Shown one piece after another: positions 39,563-49,974 of a stretch of 64,000 nt of DNA. The notes below the pieces were generated by a model, which was not told the DNA's origin, ran no database searches, and saw only the letters and a program-made list of their open reading frames with translations. Each line of letters starts with the position of its first letter. The first letter of the stretch is position 1. Position numbers and translations under genes: made by a program. The stretch is from Andalucia godoyi (lineage: Eukaryota; Discoba; Jakobea; Jakobida; Andaluciidae), in assembly GCA_009859145.1 (NCBI GenBank), contig VRVR01000030.1, positions 239,097 to 303,096 of the forward strand, given 5' to 3'.

Positions 39563-42500
39563 ATGTCACATGCTGATGTGGACAGGCAGGTTACAGTGCT
39601 GAAGAAACAATTGGCTGAGCTGGTGGATGAAATATTGTACAATGAGCAACAGATTGCCACGTACGAATCAGAAGTGGAGCGGCTGAAGGCTGTTGTCGCA
39701 TCCTATGAATCCGAGCATCGGTCTCAGCACACTCTGGAATCCTTTATTGAGGAAAACCAAAAGTTGAAACGAGAGGTTTCTGAATTGCTGAGGAACCAGC
39801 AGCAAGCTCAAGACGAGTTGACGAGTGTCATACTGGACCAGAGCGCAAAGTTGTCGCACGTCGATCTTCATCCTGTGACTGTCACGGATCGTGATGCACA
39901 GACATCTCCGTTCGAGAGGGAGTCCAGAGCCGTGGAATTGGTTCGCGACTCCAACGAGACTTTTGACTTGGTCTGCAAAATCGCTGCCAACTTTGGAATC
40001 CACGTTGAGCGGTCTACGTGGAGTGCGGGCACTGCTTCGCAGATTCTCAGTGCAGTGGACCAGTCCAATGCCAAAGTCTCTGCGTTCGCCGCCGAAAACG
40101 ATGCGTTGCGAGAAGAGGCTCGCAGATGGAGGGCCTCTATTTCGGAGATGCAGGAAGAAATGAAGGGTTTCAAGCGAGAAGTTGAGGCAGCTGCAGCCGC
40201 TCAGCGTGATGACCTTTCTTTCCAGGTCAAGGATCTGGAAATGCAGCTGGCCCTCGAAAGAAAGCGTATGTCTTTTTCATCTTTTGTTCTTGCTTTCCCT
40301 CCCCCACTTCTCTCTTCGCATGGGTTTGCTCGCTTTTTCTTCTTCCGTCTCGGCGTTTCTTATTCTCTAAGCCCCATTACATTCTTGATTTCTGTTTTTT
40401 AGAGAGGGAGCAAACACAAAGGATGCTTTCTGCCGAGCAATCCGCTAGATTGCAGTTGGATGCAGTTATGAACGCAAGTCTGCAGACAGAGAGCACCATC
40501 AAGATTCGAGAGCTGTCTTCGAAGATTCTTGAGCTTGAATCGTCTCTGTCGGATGCGTCGATGAGGAGAGAACAGGAACTTAGCCGAAAGGAAGCGCAGG
40601 CTGCTGCGACAGAATCTGAGCTCCAAACAAGAATACAGCATCTCGAAAATCGGTTAGAGGCCGATCGAAGTTCTGCAGAGATGGAGCGGAGCACACTGCA
40701 TCAGAAGCTCCGGGATGCCATGGCGAATGCGTCAAAGATAGAGACGGTTCTCCAAGAAAAGATTTCTGAGCTGCGGGTTGACAGTGTGAAGAGTTTGGAC
40801 ACTGAGACCGCGAAGAGACTGGCGCAGCATGCGGTTGTGGAGTCGGAATTGAAAGAACGGATTCGCCTGCTGGAAGCCAGAATGCTTTCAGAGAAGGAGG
40901 AGTTTGACTCGGAGCGGTCCAGTTTACAAGCAAGATTGCAGGAGAGTCTAAAAATGGAAACGATTCTTCGGGAGAAGATCAGCGAAGTGAAGCTGGACTT
41001 TGAGCAGCTGCAGCCAAGACGAGCGCAAGAATCGTCTGAAGCTGATCTGAATGAAAAGATTCGCCATGTGGAGGCTCGTCTGGCACTGGAGAGGGACGCA
41101 TTCGAGTCTGAAAAGGCGATGTTGAGGAATCGCTTGCAAGTCATGGAAACCGAATCCAGCAAAGTAGAGACTGGACTGAGAGAGAAGATCAGTCAACTGG
41201 TCCTTGACGGTACTCGGAACTCCGAAGAAGCGTTGGCAGCCAAGGCTCGCGAATTTCAGACGTTGGAAGCAGGCCTACGGGACACCATTGGCCGTCTGGA
41301 GGCGGAGCTTCGACTGCAAACAGAGGACGCCGAAGCCACTCGTTCTGCCTTGGAGCATCACGTGTCTTCTCTGCAAGAAGAAGTGACGCAAATGAATGCC
41401 AGCATATGCGAAAAGTCGATGTTGATCGAATCCATGGAAAAGTCAACAGTGTCTCACCAGGATGTTGAGTGCAGTCTGTCAGACAAGATTGAGCACTTGG
41501 AACGGCAGCTCGCTGAGCGAGACCAGACGTTTCTTGATCTGGACAATCAGTATCGCGTGGCCATGGACCAGGCGTCAGAGCGCGAGTTTGCTCTCCAGGA
41601 AAACATCAGCCAGTTGCAGGCAGAAATCGACCAGAACGTGCAGCTTTTCCGTGACCTTGAGCAGCAACTTGCGCATGAATCCACGGTCGAAACCGAACTT
41701 CGCATGAGAATTCAGGATTTGGAACGAAAACTCGCGGGCGCAGAGTCGCGGACGCAAAGTCAAAATTCAAGTGAGGTTACGGGACTGCAGTTGAGAATTG
41801 CGGATCTAGAGAGCACCTTACTGTCGGAGCGCCGCAAGCACGAGTACGAGACCGAAACTTGGAAGAACAAGGTTAAAATTGCGCATAATGAGAAGTCGGA
41901 TCGTGTCAGTGTGCGAGAGCGCGCGCTTGAAGAAAAGGAGCTGTCGTTAATCAACCAGGAGCGTCACATAACGAATTTGTGGAATCAGACGGAATCTGAG
42001 TTGGTGCATGTCCATGATGAGCTTCGTTTACAGGAGAAGCGTGTAGCCGGGATGGAAGTAGCGGCTGAAGATTTTCTTCGAGATATGACGGCGCTGCGGC
42101 AGTCTGTCGAAGACGCCACCGCGTGTGTCCGTCAGTTTGCGCAGGCGCCGGCGTCGTTCTTCCAGAATCCGTCGAACATGGAGTCGCTTCAGCGTTTCGT
42201 CACGCTTCTGATCCAAGCCGCCGAGCAGTCTGATGTGCGCGGGCAGGTCATGGATGCACGCCTTCAGGTTCGACTCCTGCGTGATGCGAACGCCCAACTC
42301 GAGCAGCAGCGAGTCTACCTTGACCGGCAGTTGCATGGTGTTCACAGCAAGCTGGCCTCTTTGGAACGCGATCTTCGTAAATCGGAAGATGTTTTGCGAG
42401 CCACGATTCGAGAGCGGAACCGAGCGGAACTTCAGGTCACGAAACTGGAAGAGGAGATCGTCCTTTTGCACAACCAGTCCCACAACCAAACGCTGAACCT

Positions 42501-42585
42501 GTCAGCGAGCTCCATCGGCTCGAATCCTAGCCCGCAGCGCTCATTGATTCTGGAACGCAGTCGCCTGTCATTGTCATCGTCATAA
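39563..42585 (+). CDS. Long coiled-coil protein, two exons
   Basis: A 961-residue protein that is almost entirely coiled coil (heptads from about 10 to 900), with a short Ser-rich tail. Exon 1 is 39563-40265, exon 2 is 40403-42585. The intron (GTATGT...TTTTTTAG, 137 nt) joins a C to AG to give an uninterrupted frame, ...ALERK then REQTQRM. The middle (about 230-650) is built from diverged repeats of about 40-60 residues with a recurring pattern of ExxxxEKISEL and EARLxxExxxFxxERxxLxxRLQ, as in tropomyosin- or golgin-like scaffolds. No motor or membrane anchor is visible. Function cannot be assigned; a cytoskeletal or centrosomal/Golgi scaffold is the default guess. Confidence 0.78.
40266..40402 (+). 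other. Intron (GTATGT-AG, 137 nt)
   Basis: Donor GTATGT, pyrimidine-rich run TTTCTGTTTTTT before the acceptor AG. The upstream frame otherwise runs into non-coding T-rich sequence. Phase 1. Confidence 0.85.
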
Positions 42586-43092
42586 GCCCGCTCTGCGGCA
42601 TCCTCTCCTTTCCTGCTTTTCCTCTCCTTCTCCCTGCACGCGTACACGCAGATGCGCACGAATGTACATATGCGCCTGTGAGAGTATTAGCGGATGCGGC
42701 TCACCCATCGCCTTCCGCGAATTGAGAGCCGATCGTCATTCGAGTAAAAAGCACTTCTCTTTTGCAGCACCGACAAGTCCGATCGTACGATTGTCCGATA
42801 CTTGCAAATGGCAATCTCCAAAAACAGTCCGCTGTACGTGCACGCTTGCACGGATGACGGATTCTACACCTGTCGCGTGCAGAATCGTCGTCTTCTTCTG
42901 GACTTTCCTTTTCTTCTTCTTTTCCTCCAGCAGATATCACACAATACATAATATACCGTATCCACTGCTTCCGCGGTTCCTGCTGTTCCTGCTGTGTGCT
43001 GCTGCTTGATTAGTGTTGCTTCTTCCCCCCATTCCTTTGCTGTTACTCAGTGCCGGTGTAGTAGCAGTAGTACACGTATCTTGATAGCAAGG
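42586..43092. other. Spacer without a supported gene
   Basis: About 500 bases between the coiled-coil gene and the copine gene, both plus strand. It is pyrimidine-rich near the copine start. No gene is supported. Confidence 0.5.
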
Positions 43093-44820
43093 ATGGCTGC
43101 AGCTGTTGTTCCTCCTCAGAGCTCGCTGTCCACTCCAGTAGAGCTGTTTGTAGAGTGTCGCAATCTGGTGAATCTAGACGTGAGCTCCAAAAGTGATCCG
43201 ATCTGCCAAGTTCGGCTGTGGGATCCAGCCCGACAGGCGTGGTTTGAGGTTGGCCGCACGGAAGCCATCGCAGACAATCTGAATCCAAAGTTCCTGACTT
43301 CGATCAAAATGAACTACCAGTTTGAACGAGTGCAGAAGATCCAGTTCTGCTTGTGGGACATGGACTCTTCGATTGCCAATGGCGCTGCTGCGGTCCTTAT
43401 TCCAGAGAACCTGCACAAGTCGCGGCCCCACGACTTCATCGGCATTTTCGAAACGCAGTTGGCAAATGTGCTATGCGCACGTAACCAGTCGCTTTCCGGA
43501 GAGTTGCGAAAACCTGCATCGACAGAGATTCGAGGGCTGATCACGATCCGAGGCGAGGAGGTGTCGACGGGAGGCATTATGGGCACTGCAACATACAACA
43601 TGGCCGGACAGGGGCTCGACAACAAGGACGGGATGTTTGGCAAGTCGGACCCGTTTCTCGTTTTCAACCGAATCCGGGAGGACGGTGCAACCGTGCCTGT
43701 CTTCAAGACGGAGGTTGTGAAGAACACCTTGAATCCTGCATGGAAGCCGATCTCCGTGACGTCGCAAGCGTTGTGCAACGGAGATCTCGATCGGCCCATT
43801 CTTGTGGAATGCTTTGATTGGGACAAGAAAGAGCAGTTTGAACTCATTGGCTCCTTCCGCGCTTCTATGCGCTCGTTCGTCCCGGGCGCCCGATTCGTAC
43901 TTTGGAACGAAGAAAAGAATGCAAAACAGCAGAAAAAGGGGAAAAAGTACGAAGGATCTGGATCGATCGTCATTCAGAATGTCCAGTTCTGCCGCGAGTA
44001 TTCTCTTGTCGATTTCCTCAGAGCCGGATATGAAATTTCTGCAGTTGTTGGCATCGATTTTACGGGATCCAATCTTGCGCCTACGTCGTCGCAGTCCTTG
44101 CATTACATCCCCCCCGGGACGCCGCTCATCGTCGATCCTGCGTCGTTCAATTCGGAGAATCAGCCGTCCCCGGTCAATGATTATGAGAGTGCCATCTTGT
44201 CCGTTGGCTCTGTTCTTGCGCCCTACGACAAGGACGGCATCATTCCCACGTATGGGTTCGGAGCAAAGATTCCGCCCAACTGGAACGTCAGCCATTGCTT
44301 CCCGGTGAATTGCCAGGCGGTCGGAATCCCTGGAGTGTTTTCGTCGTACCGTGGAGTGGTGACGCAAGTGGCGTTCCACGGTCCGACGTTGTTTGCTCCG
44401 CTGATTCGATCCGCCTGCCAGCTTGCTGTTGCTGAACCCTCAAAGTACTTTGTGCTGCTCATCTTGACCGACGGTGAGATTCAAGACATGCCCGACACAA
44501 TCGATGCCATCATCGATGCTTCTGCTCTGCCACTTTCCATTATTATTGTTGGAATCGGAAAGGAAGGATTTGAAAACATGCGTGTGTTGGATGCGGACGA
44601 TGTACCTCTGCAGCGAAATGGGCGCCGAGTGGACAGGGACTGCGTGCAGTTCGTACCATTCCGTGATTTTGTTGGAAAACCTGTTTACTTGCTGGCGGAA
44701 GCGGTGTGTGCAGAACTTCCACGGCAGTTCCTGCAATACTGCGCGCGCAAGAACATCACTCCCGACGCCGTTGCAGCCTTCCGTGCGCAGCGTTGTCTGG
44801 CAACTGCACCGCCGCCATAG
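43093..44820 (+). CDS. Copine
   Basis: A 575-residue copine, a calcium-dependent phospholipid-binding protein with two C2 domains and a C-terminal von Willebrand A-like (copine) domain. C2A is about 15-150 (VELFVECRNLVNLDVSSKSD, LNPKFLT). C2B is about 155-300 (GQGLDNKDGMFGKSDPFL, TLNPAWKP). The copine domain runs about 320-560: EISAVVGIDFTGSN (MIDAS-like DFTGSN), SLHYIPPG, YGFGAKIPPNWNVSHCFPVN, LLILTDGEIQDM and SIIIVGIGKEGFENMRVLDAD. Asp ligands for calcium are visible in C2B (KSDPF, CFDWDKK). The length is close to animal copines (about 540). ATG 43093 (MAAAVV) follows the usual pattern. Confidence 0.95.
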   Translation: MAAAVVPPQSSLSTPVELFVECRNLVNLDVSSKSDPICQVRLWDPARQAWFEVGRTEAIADNLNPKFLTSIKMNYQFERVQKIQFCLWDMDSSIANGAAAVLIPENLHKSRPHDFIGIFETQLANVLCARNQSLSGELRKPASTEIRGLITIRGEEVSTGGIMGTATYNMAGQGLDNKDGMFGKSDPFLVFNRIREDGATVPVFKTEVVKNTLNPAWKPISVTSQALCNGDLDRPILVECFDWDKKEQFELIGSFRASMRSFVPGARFVLWNEEKNAKQQKKGKKYEGSGSIVIQNVQFCREYSLVDFLRAGYEISAVVGIDFTGSNLAPTSSQSLHYIPPGTPLIVDPASFNSENQPSPVNDYESAILSVGSVLAPYDKDGIIPTYGFGAKIPPNWNVSHCFPVNCQAVGIPGVFSSYRGVVTQVAFHGPTLFAPLIRSACQLAVAEPSKYFVLLILTDGEIQDMPDTIDAIIDASALPLSIIIVGIGKEGFENMRVLDADDVPLQRNGRRVDRDCVQFVPFRDFVGKPVYLLAEAVCAELPRQFLQYCARKNITPDAVAAFRAQRCLATAPPP

Positions 44821-44950
44821 CTCGTTGCATCCGCAGTATGAAAAATTAAGAAACATTTGTGTTTTTTTAATTATTAAAATTAAAAATTGAATTGGTCTTC
44901 CTGCTAATGGAACATCCGCTTTTTACGATTACCTTGGTGACTGCGAAAGA

Positions 44951-45229
44951 TCAAAATTGCTGGATGGTTGGTGTCGGCTTCTGTGTGCGACTGGACGGTT
45001 CTGTCAAATGCTGGTCAAGGGCTTCCTGATTCGCGGGCCTTGCATGATCTTGCGGCAGACCTGCTCCAGTCGAAGTGCTGAATCTGACGTTCGCTGCTTC
45101 CTTTCTTCGGGTTGGCGCTGCAAGAAGGACTCTACGAAGCGCAGCGCACAGTTGATTTGCAGACGTTCCGAGAAGCGCACTGGCACCTGTGAAAGCCTTG
45201 CTGATCGTTGCGAGCGGCATACGATTCAT
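44951..45229 (-). CDS. Small putative mitochondrial protein
   Basis: A 92-residue frame with ATG at 45229 and a second Met three codons on. The first half is devoid of acidic residues and rich in Ala, Arg, Ser and Thr, with amphipathic character, and NVRFSTSTGAG resembles a mitochondrial processing peptidase site (Arg-x-Phe/Ser). The rest is polar and short. I do not recognise a family; it may be a real small gene or chance. The spacers on either side (44821-44950 and 45230-45687) hold no gene I can support, apart from a weak basic frame of 48 codons at 45339-45485 on the minus strand. Confidence 0.35.
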   Translation of the reverse strand: MNRMPLATISKAFTGASALLGTSANQLCAALRRVLLAAPTRRKEAANVRFSTSTGAGLPQDHARPANQEALDQHLTEPSSRTQKPTPTIQQF

Positions 45230-45687
45230 CTGACTTGTATAGTTCTGTCAACGTGCTGATTTTCAAATAGAAAGAACAAACGATGGAAGCTCGTCATTCC
45301 GTTTTATTCCTCTTCCTTTCTTTCTTATATAAAAAGTTTTAATGTTTTGTTTTTTGCTTTCTTGGTTGGAACTTCGCGTTCAGTCGAGGTGAACGCTCTT
45401 TCCTGCCCATTCCTCGGGCGTATCTTGTGTTCTTTGGGTCACGGACCGCCACTTCTATCTGCACGGCAACTGCACAAGAAGACATCGTCAAGTTTCGGAA
45501 AGCAGGAAGGTGTTTGAAAATGCCGCCGCAAACGACACCTTGTAAAAAAATGAAAGCCCCTGGTGCATTCGAACATAAAAGCAGTCTTTTAATCAAGGCA
45601 ATCTCAAGTGGGCGAAGAAGAACACATGCATAAAGCAAAGCAAAACAAAAGAAAACAAAACAATAAAGCAAAGAATTCGAAACAGAC

Positions 45688-46963
45688 TTAGAGCTCCTCT
45701 GGGACCTCGACTTGGAACCCAAACTGAGCACAGAGCTCAGCGGCGCGCTTCTCCTTGTTGAGCTTGTTACGGTTCCTCTCTTCAAAGCGGGAGTAGTTGT
45801 CGAGGATGCGGCGGATCAGCGTAGTCGTCGTGAGTTCTGGGAAATCTGCATCCACGGTGACGAGAATACCCTTCTGCTCTGCAGCATGATACTTTTTCGA
45901 TCTTGACTCTGCATTTCCACGATCCGACACAACGCCTCGAACGACGACATCTGCCTTGATCGACTCCAAGAACGCACTGTCGATCACCGTCGGCACGTCA
46001 AATACGATATCGTCAACGTGTCGGTTGGACAAGATGGAGAGCACTCTTTCGTGCCATCCAAGAACTGGGAATGCCTTGCTTCCCTTTTGTTCGCCCACCT
46101 GCTTGTCTGAAACAAGTCCGACAATGAGGTAGTCGCCCAAGGCGCGAGCCCGTTTGAGGAAGTCGCAATGTCCCGCATGATACAGATCAAACGCGCCCTG
46201 CACATACACAATTCTGTCCCCTTTCTTCGCCGATCTGCGTTCGCCGCTAAACTGTGCAATCTTGCGCACCGTTGCGTTGAGCCGCGAGTTGTTTTCCGTC
46301 TCGTGGGCCCGGTTCTCAGAAAGGCGCAACATGCGGTTAATCAGATCCGTTGTGCTGATTCCTTCGGTTCGCTTAATAAGCTTGAACTTGCCAGCATCTC
46401 GAATGCGCTTGTACGAGTCCTCTCCATGCTCGTTCACTGCAAGGTCTTCGCCATGCGCAACCCAGTCAATGTTGAAGCGCTCCACGACTTCAAAGGTAAC
46501 TGTGTACGGAACAGCCCACGCAATCTCATCGCACCATCGAACACTCTTCACCATCTCCAAGCGCTCGCGATCCGTGTTCACCGGCTCTCCCTTTACTGGG
46601 GTAATCGCTGCGTTCGTATGAATCCCACACACCAGCACATCACCATGCTTTTTCGCTTGTCGAACTAGCGCACACACAGACACACAGAAAGAAAGAAAGA
46701 AAGCGAGTAAGAGAATGCAAAATTAAAAAACAACAAAACACAGACATAAGTATCATCCAGAAGAACGAACGAACTGATGAACGAATGAATGAAGAAGGGA
46801 AAAACAAACAAACAAACGTGATTTAGGTTTCCCACATACTGGCATTGAAGTGGCCAACGTGCATAACATCGTAGCAGCCATCAAGGTATATACGCGATGG
46901 TTTCTTGGTGCCCGGATCCGACTCGCGGTCGACAATCACAATATGCTCCATTTGTTCAGTCAT
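45688..46963 (-). CDS. PCYT2: Ethanolamine-phosphate cytidylyltransferase, two exons
   Basis: A 366-residue enzyme of the Kennedy pathway making CDP-ethanolamine for phosphatidylethanolamine. Exon 1 is 46963-46840 and exon 2 is 46664-45688 on the minus strand; the 175-nt intron (GTATGT...GCTAG) splits codon 42, restoring GHFNAIRQAKKHGDVLVCGI across the junction. Both tandem cytidylyltransferase domains keep the HxGH motif: YDVMHVGHFN in the first and AFDLYHAGHCDFL in the second. The linker has RTEGISTTDLI. Length is close to the human protein (389). Start ATG 46963 (MTEQMEHIV) is preferred; the Met four codons later is possible. Confidence 0.94.
46665..46839 (-). other. Intron in PCYT2 (GTATGT-AG, 175 nt)
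   Basis: Splicing joins A to TT to give Ile in the family-conserved segment HxNAxRQAK. Without splicing the frame stops after VGHFNASMWET. The intron contains AAAC/AAAG-type A-rich simple sequence in plus orientation. Confidence 0.92.
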
Positions 46964-47700
46964 AGGGATGGTGATAATCGACAGCGAACAAGAACTCTGG
47001 AATGCGCAGGCAAAAAACAACAATAGCAGCGGCAGCGGCAGCTCAACAGAAGCAAACTATCCTCTCCAAAATAAAACAGCAAAAGACAGTTCGGATTAGC
47101 CTTTGGGGCTTTTGGAATGCGTGAAAACAGGAAAACAGGAAAATGACCGAGGGAGCAACTACGGCTGACAGCTTTTTTGCGTCAACGCTGAACATCTGTT
47201 TTTGCTTGTCTTTTATAACCGAACCCACAAGCAGCACTTTTCATCAGAGACAAAGACAAAAACATATCATGGCTCCAAAGAGGGGCCTTCCCAACAAACT
47301 CACACCGGCCATGCTCGACCCTCTCGTCGGAGACAGAGAGCAGAAAGATGAAGCGACGACCCTTTTTTGATGTAAAGCAATCTGCATTGAAGAGTTGGTG
47401 CTCGCCCCCAAATACAAGCAAAACAAAAAAAAAACTTGTGGCTTGGATCTGTCTTCGGTGACAGCGTAGCCGATGATCAATAAACGGTTGGTTCATGTTT
47501 TGGCGAGCGGGTCTCCAAAGACGGCATTACGACTCTTTTTTCTTTTTTGAAGTTGGGTCTGTTTACCACAGTCAGATTGATATGCAGGCACATTGGTATA
47601 TTTGCGGCATGGTCGGATATTGGAGATGAGTGATTCAAATAAATACAGCGCGGGGGAAGGGGAGGGGGAGAGAGAAGACTCTAAATGCAGCATGCACGCT
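46964..47700. other. Spacer with one short plus-strand frame
   Basis: About 740 bases between PCYT2 (starts 46963, minus) and the end of the zinc-knuckle gene (47701, minus). A 33-codon frame starting MAPKRGLPNKLTPAMLD lies at 47270-47371 on the plus strand; it is too short to support. The rest shows nothing. Confidence 0.4.
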
Positions 47701-48244
47701 TCAACCCTTTGGATCTCCAAAGATTTGATGGACGTACTTCAGAGCAGCAAGACTCGCATCGTGTTGCATGTCCCGTAATTTTGCGTGCCTCCTTGCACTT
47801 GAAAACTCGCGGACGGAAAAGGCGGCATCTTCAGGGAGCTGAACGACGGCCTTTCGACGGCCTGCATCTTGGTACGTTGACTGTCCCTTGTTGAGGGCCA
47901 GTAGATAGTCATGCAGTAAAGACTTGGGCAACCGCTTTTCCGACCACGTTTTCTCGTCAAATGTTCTTGGTAGTCCTTCGACAATACGGTCCAGCTTCTC
48001 CTTTGCACTCAGATTCCATCCCTGCTCACTGAACGCAGATCGTCGTTTCTTCTTCTTGTTGTTCTCTTTCGGCGGCTCAGCCCGCGCATCTGCATCCATC
48101 TCGTCCGTTATCCCAGTCTCATTCAAATGACTCGCTTTGAATCGCTTGGAGTCTCGATCCTTGCTGTCTCCTGTTCGTTTTGATCGTTTCCCGGATGTGC
48201 TGTCTTTGGAGACTTTCTGCTCATGCTTATGATGACGTGTTTGA

Positions 48245-48277
<33 letters not shown>

Positions 48278-48954
48278 GCAGAATCAGTAGCGAACGCATC
48301 TTCCTTCACCCTCTGCCTCTTTCGGCTTGACGATTCCAGACCATGTTCACCATCCCAACGATCCTTTCGATTAAAATTGTTGCTACCGTTGCCATTAGAA
48401 CGACTGCTGTTGCTAATGTCGTTATTGCTGTTATTGATGTGATGGTTTCTACGAGAAGAACGATCTGCAAACGACTCGTTTGCTTCCGCACGGGAAATCA
48501 TTCTGCAAGTCCACCCAAGATGGCCTCGTCCGCCGCACAGGAAGCAATACTTTGTTTCCTTTGCTTCAAACAGCCTGGAGTTCGCGCACGAGAAGTGCCC
48601 GCTTACACCGCAGTTCATGCATACCGCATGCGAAGCAGGATCGCAGTCCATCAGTCCGGACATGAATGTGCGCTGTGGACAATCCCGGATGACATGACCC
48701 GTGAGATAGCACGCATGGCACTGCACATGCCGTGATCGTCCAAGCATCGATTCGGGGCAGTCCTGGGACTTGTGCCCCGGTTCCCCACAGCGATAGCAGA
48801 ACCCGTGGCGGCACGAGTTCTGCTTGTGCTGCATCGACCCGCACAACAGACACACATCTCCTGAAGGAGGCTCTTCAAACCCCAGAGCCCGAAGCACCGG
48901 GTCTGAATGAGGAACAATCAGATCCGCTGCGCTCAATCCATAATATCGATTCAT
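47701..48954 (-). CDS. Air1/Air2/ZCCHC7-like zinc-knuckle protein with C-terminal dsRBD-like domain
   Basis: A 417-residue protein with five CCHC knuckles at about 35-150: CLLCGSMQHKQNSC, CYRCGEPGHKSQDC, CHACYLTGHVIRDC, CMNCGVSGHFSC and CFLCGGRGHLGWTC. Five knuckles in tandem are the hallmark of the RNA-binding Air subunit of the nuclear TRAMP polyadenylation/surveillance complex. The centre (about 160-325) is basic and Ser/Asp-rich with a probable nuclear signal. Residues 328-417 form a domain shared with the neighbouring DFRP1-like protein: LPRTFDEKTW, PKSLLHDYLLALNKG, FSVREFSSA and a final ASLAALKYVHQIFG helix, reminiscent of the dsRBD-like modules of DHX29/DHX57-type helicases. This addition is not part of Air or ZCCHC7 proteins as I know them. 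Confidence 0.82.
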
Positions 48955-49359
48955 GCTACCGTCTCGGCTCTGCCGCTACTACCGTTTTTGTTGCAACCAC
49001 TGATCTTGTTACTCGACTCCCCCTGCGCACGGCACTAAGCAGGAATAAAAAAGATAAATAAAAAATGTATAAAAAACATGAAGAAGAATTTAAAAAAAAA
49101 TTAATAATATATAAATGAAAAGAAAAAGACGGGAAACAAATAGAGATAACACAATAGATGAAAAGAAAAAGCGGCGTCGATCCGCGAGTTGCGAATGTCG
49201 GAGGTTTGTCGGGTCTTTTTCTAAAAGGTGGTTTTGAAAAGTGCTGAGCAAAGCTTGAAGGAGACTGGTGGTGTGGATGTTGATGGTGGTGCATCTGCGA
49301 GATTGAGAGTTGTCTGTTGCTGAAAGACTCCTTATTTTCTTTTCTTTATTTTCTTCGGA
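48955..49359. other. Divergent promoter region
   Basis: About 400 bases between the zinc-knuckle gene (minus) and the HIT gene (plus). A/T-rich at 49040-49175. No gene is supported. Confidence 0.5.
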
Positions 49360-49918
49360 ATGTCGGACAGTTGCATCTTTTGCAGGATTGTCAGAGGCGA
49401 AATTCCTTCGTACAAGGTGTACGAAGACGAACATGTGCTGGGGATCCTCGATGCCTTTCCAGCCGCTGATGGCCACACACTTGTGATTCCCAAGAAGCAC
49501 GCTGCGCAGTTGTGGGACGCGTCGCATGAGGACTTGTCAAAGTGTATGGGCATTCTGCAGATTGTTGGAGAAAAGATCACGCAACTTCCCGGAGTCACAG
49601 GAATCAATCTGGTATGGCTTTCTTTTTGTCCCTCTTCTTCTTCTTCTTCTTTATATCTACATTATATATTTTATTTAAAAACATAATTTAATCGAGTGTT
49701 GTTTTCCGACGAGTTTTCGGTCGTTTTTCTTTCTTTCCTGATCTGAGCATCAGCTGCAAAATAATGGAAAGTCCGCAGGTCAGGATGTTCATCACGTCCA
49801 TTTTCACTTGATTCCGCGCCACGACGACGACGACCTGTGCCGCCTTCCAAAGTCTGGTCCGATGATCGAGTCGACGAAAGCCCAGTCTCTGCTAGCGTCG
49901 CTGAAAGTAGTCCTGTAA
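49360..49918 (+). CDS. HIT-family hydrolase, two exons
   Basis: A 138-residue histidine-triad nucleotide hydrolase, of the HinT/Hnt-like bacterial-type branch. Exon 1 is 49360-49611 and exon 2 is 49754-49918; the intron is 142 nt (GTATGG...CAG) and phase 0. The start CIFCRIVRGEIPSYKVYEDE with CxxC is typical, as is HTLVIPKKHAAQLWD. The triad HVHFHLIPR is in exon 2, preceded by LLQNNGKSAGQDVHH, which depends on splicing. Length agrees with the family. The protein should hydrolyse nucleoside phosphoramidates or related adenylates. Confidence 0.93.
49612..49753 (+). other. Intron in HIT gene (GTATGG-AG, 142 nt)
   Basis: Phase 0 between GINL and LQNNGK. The unspliced frame ends soon after and lacks the histidine triad. 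Pyrimidine-rich interior (CTTCTTCTTC). Confidence 0.9.
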
Positions 49919-49974
49919 TGAATTAAACGACGACTCGCATTTCTGTGTGTTTTTTTTTTTTGTGTTTTATGTGC

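Noticed and set aside
47270-47371. 33-codon frame starting MAPKRGLPNKLTP
   Set aside because: Too short and with no continuation or splice signal that I can support.
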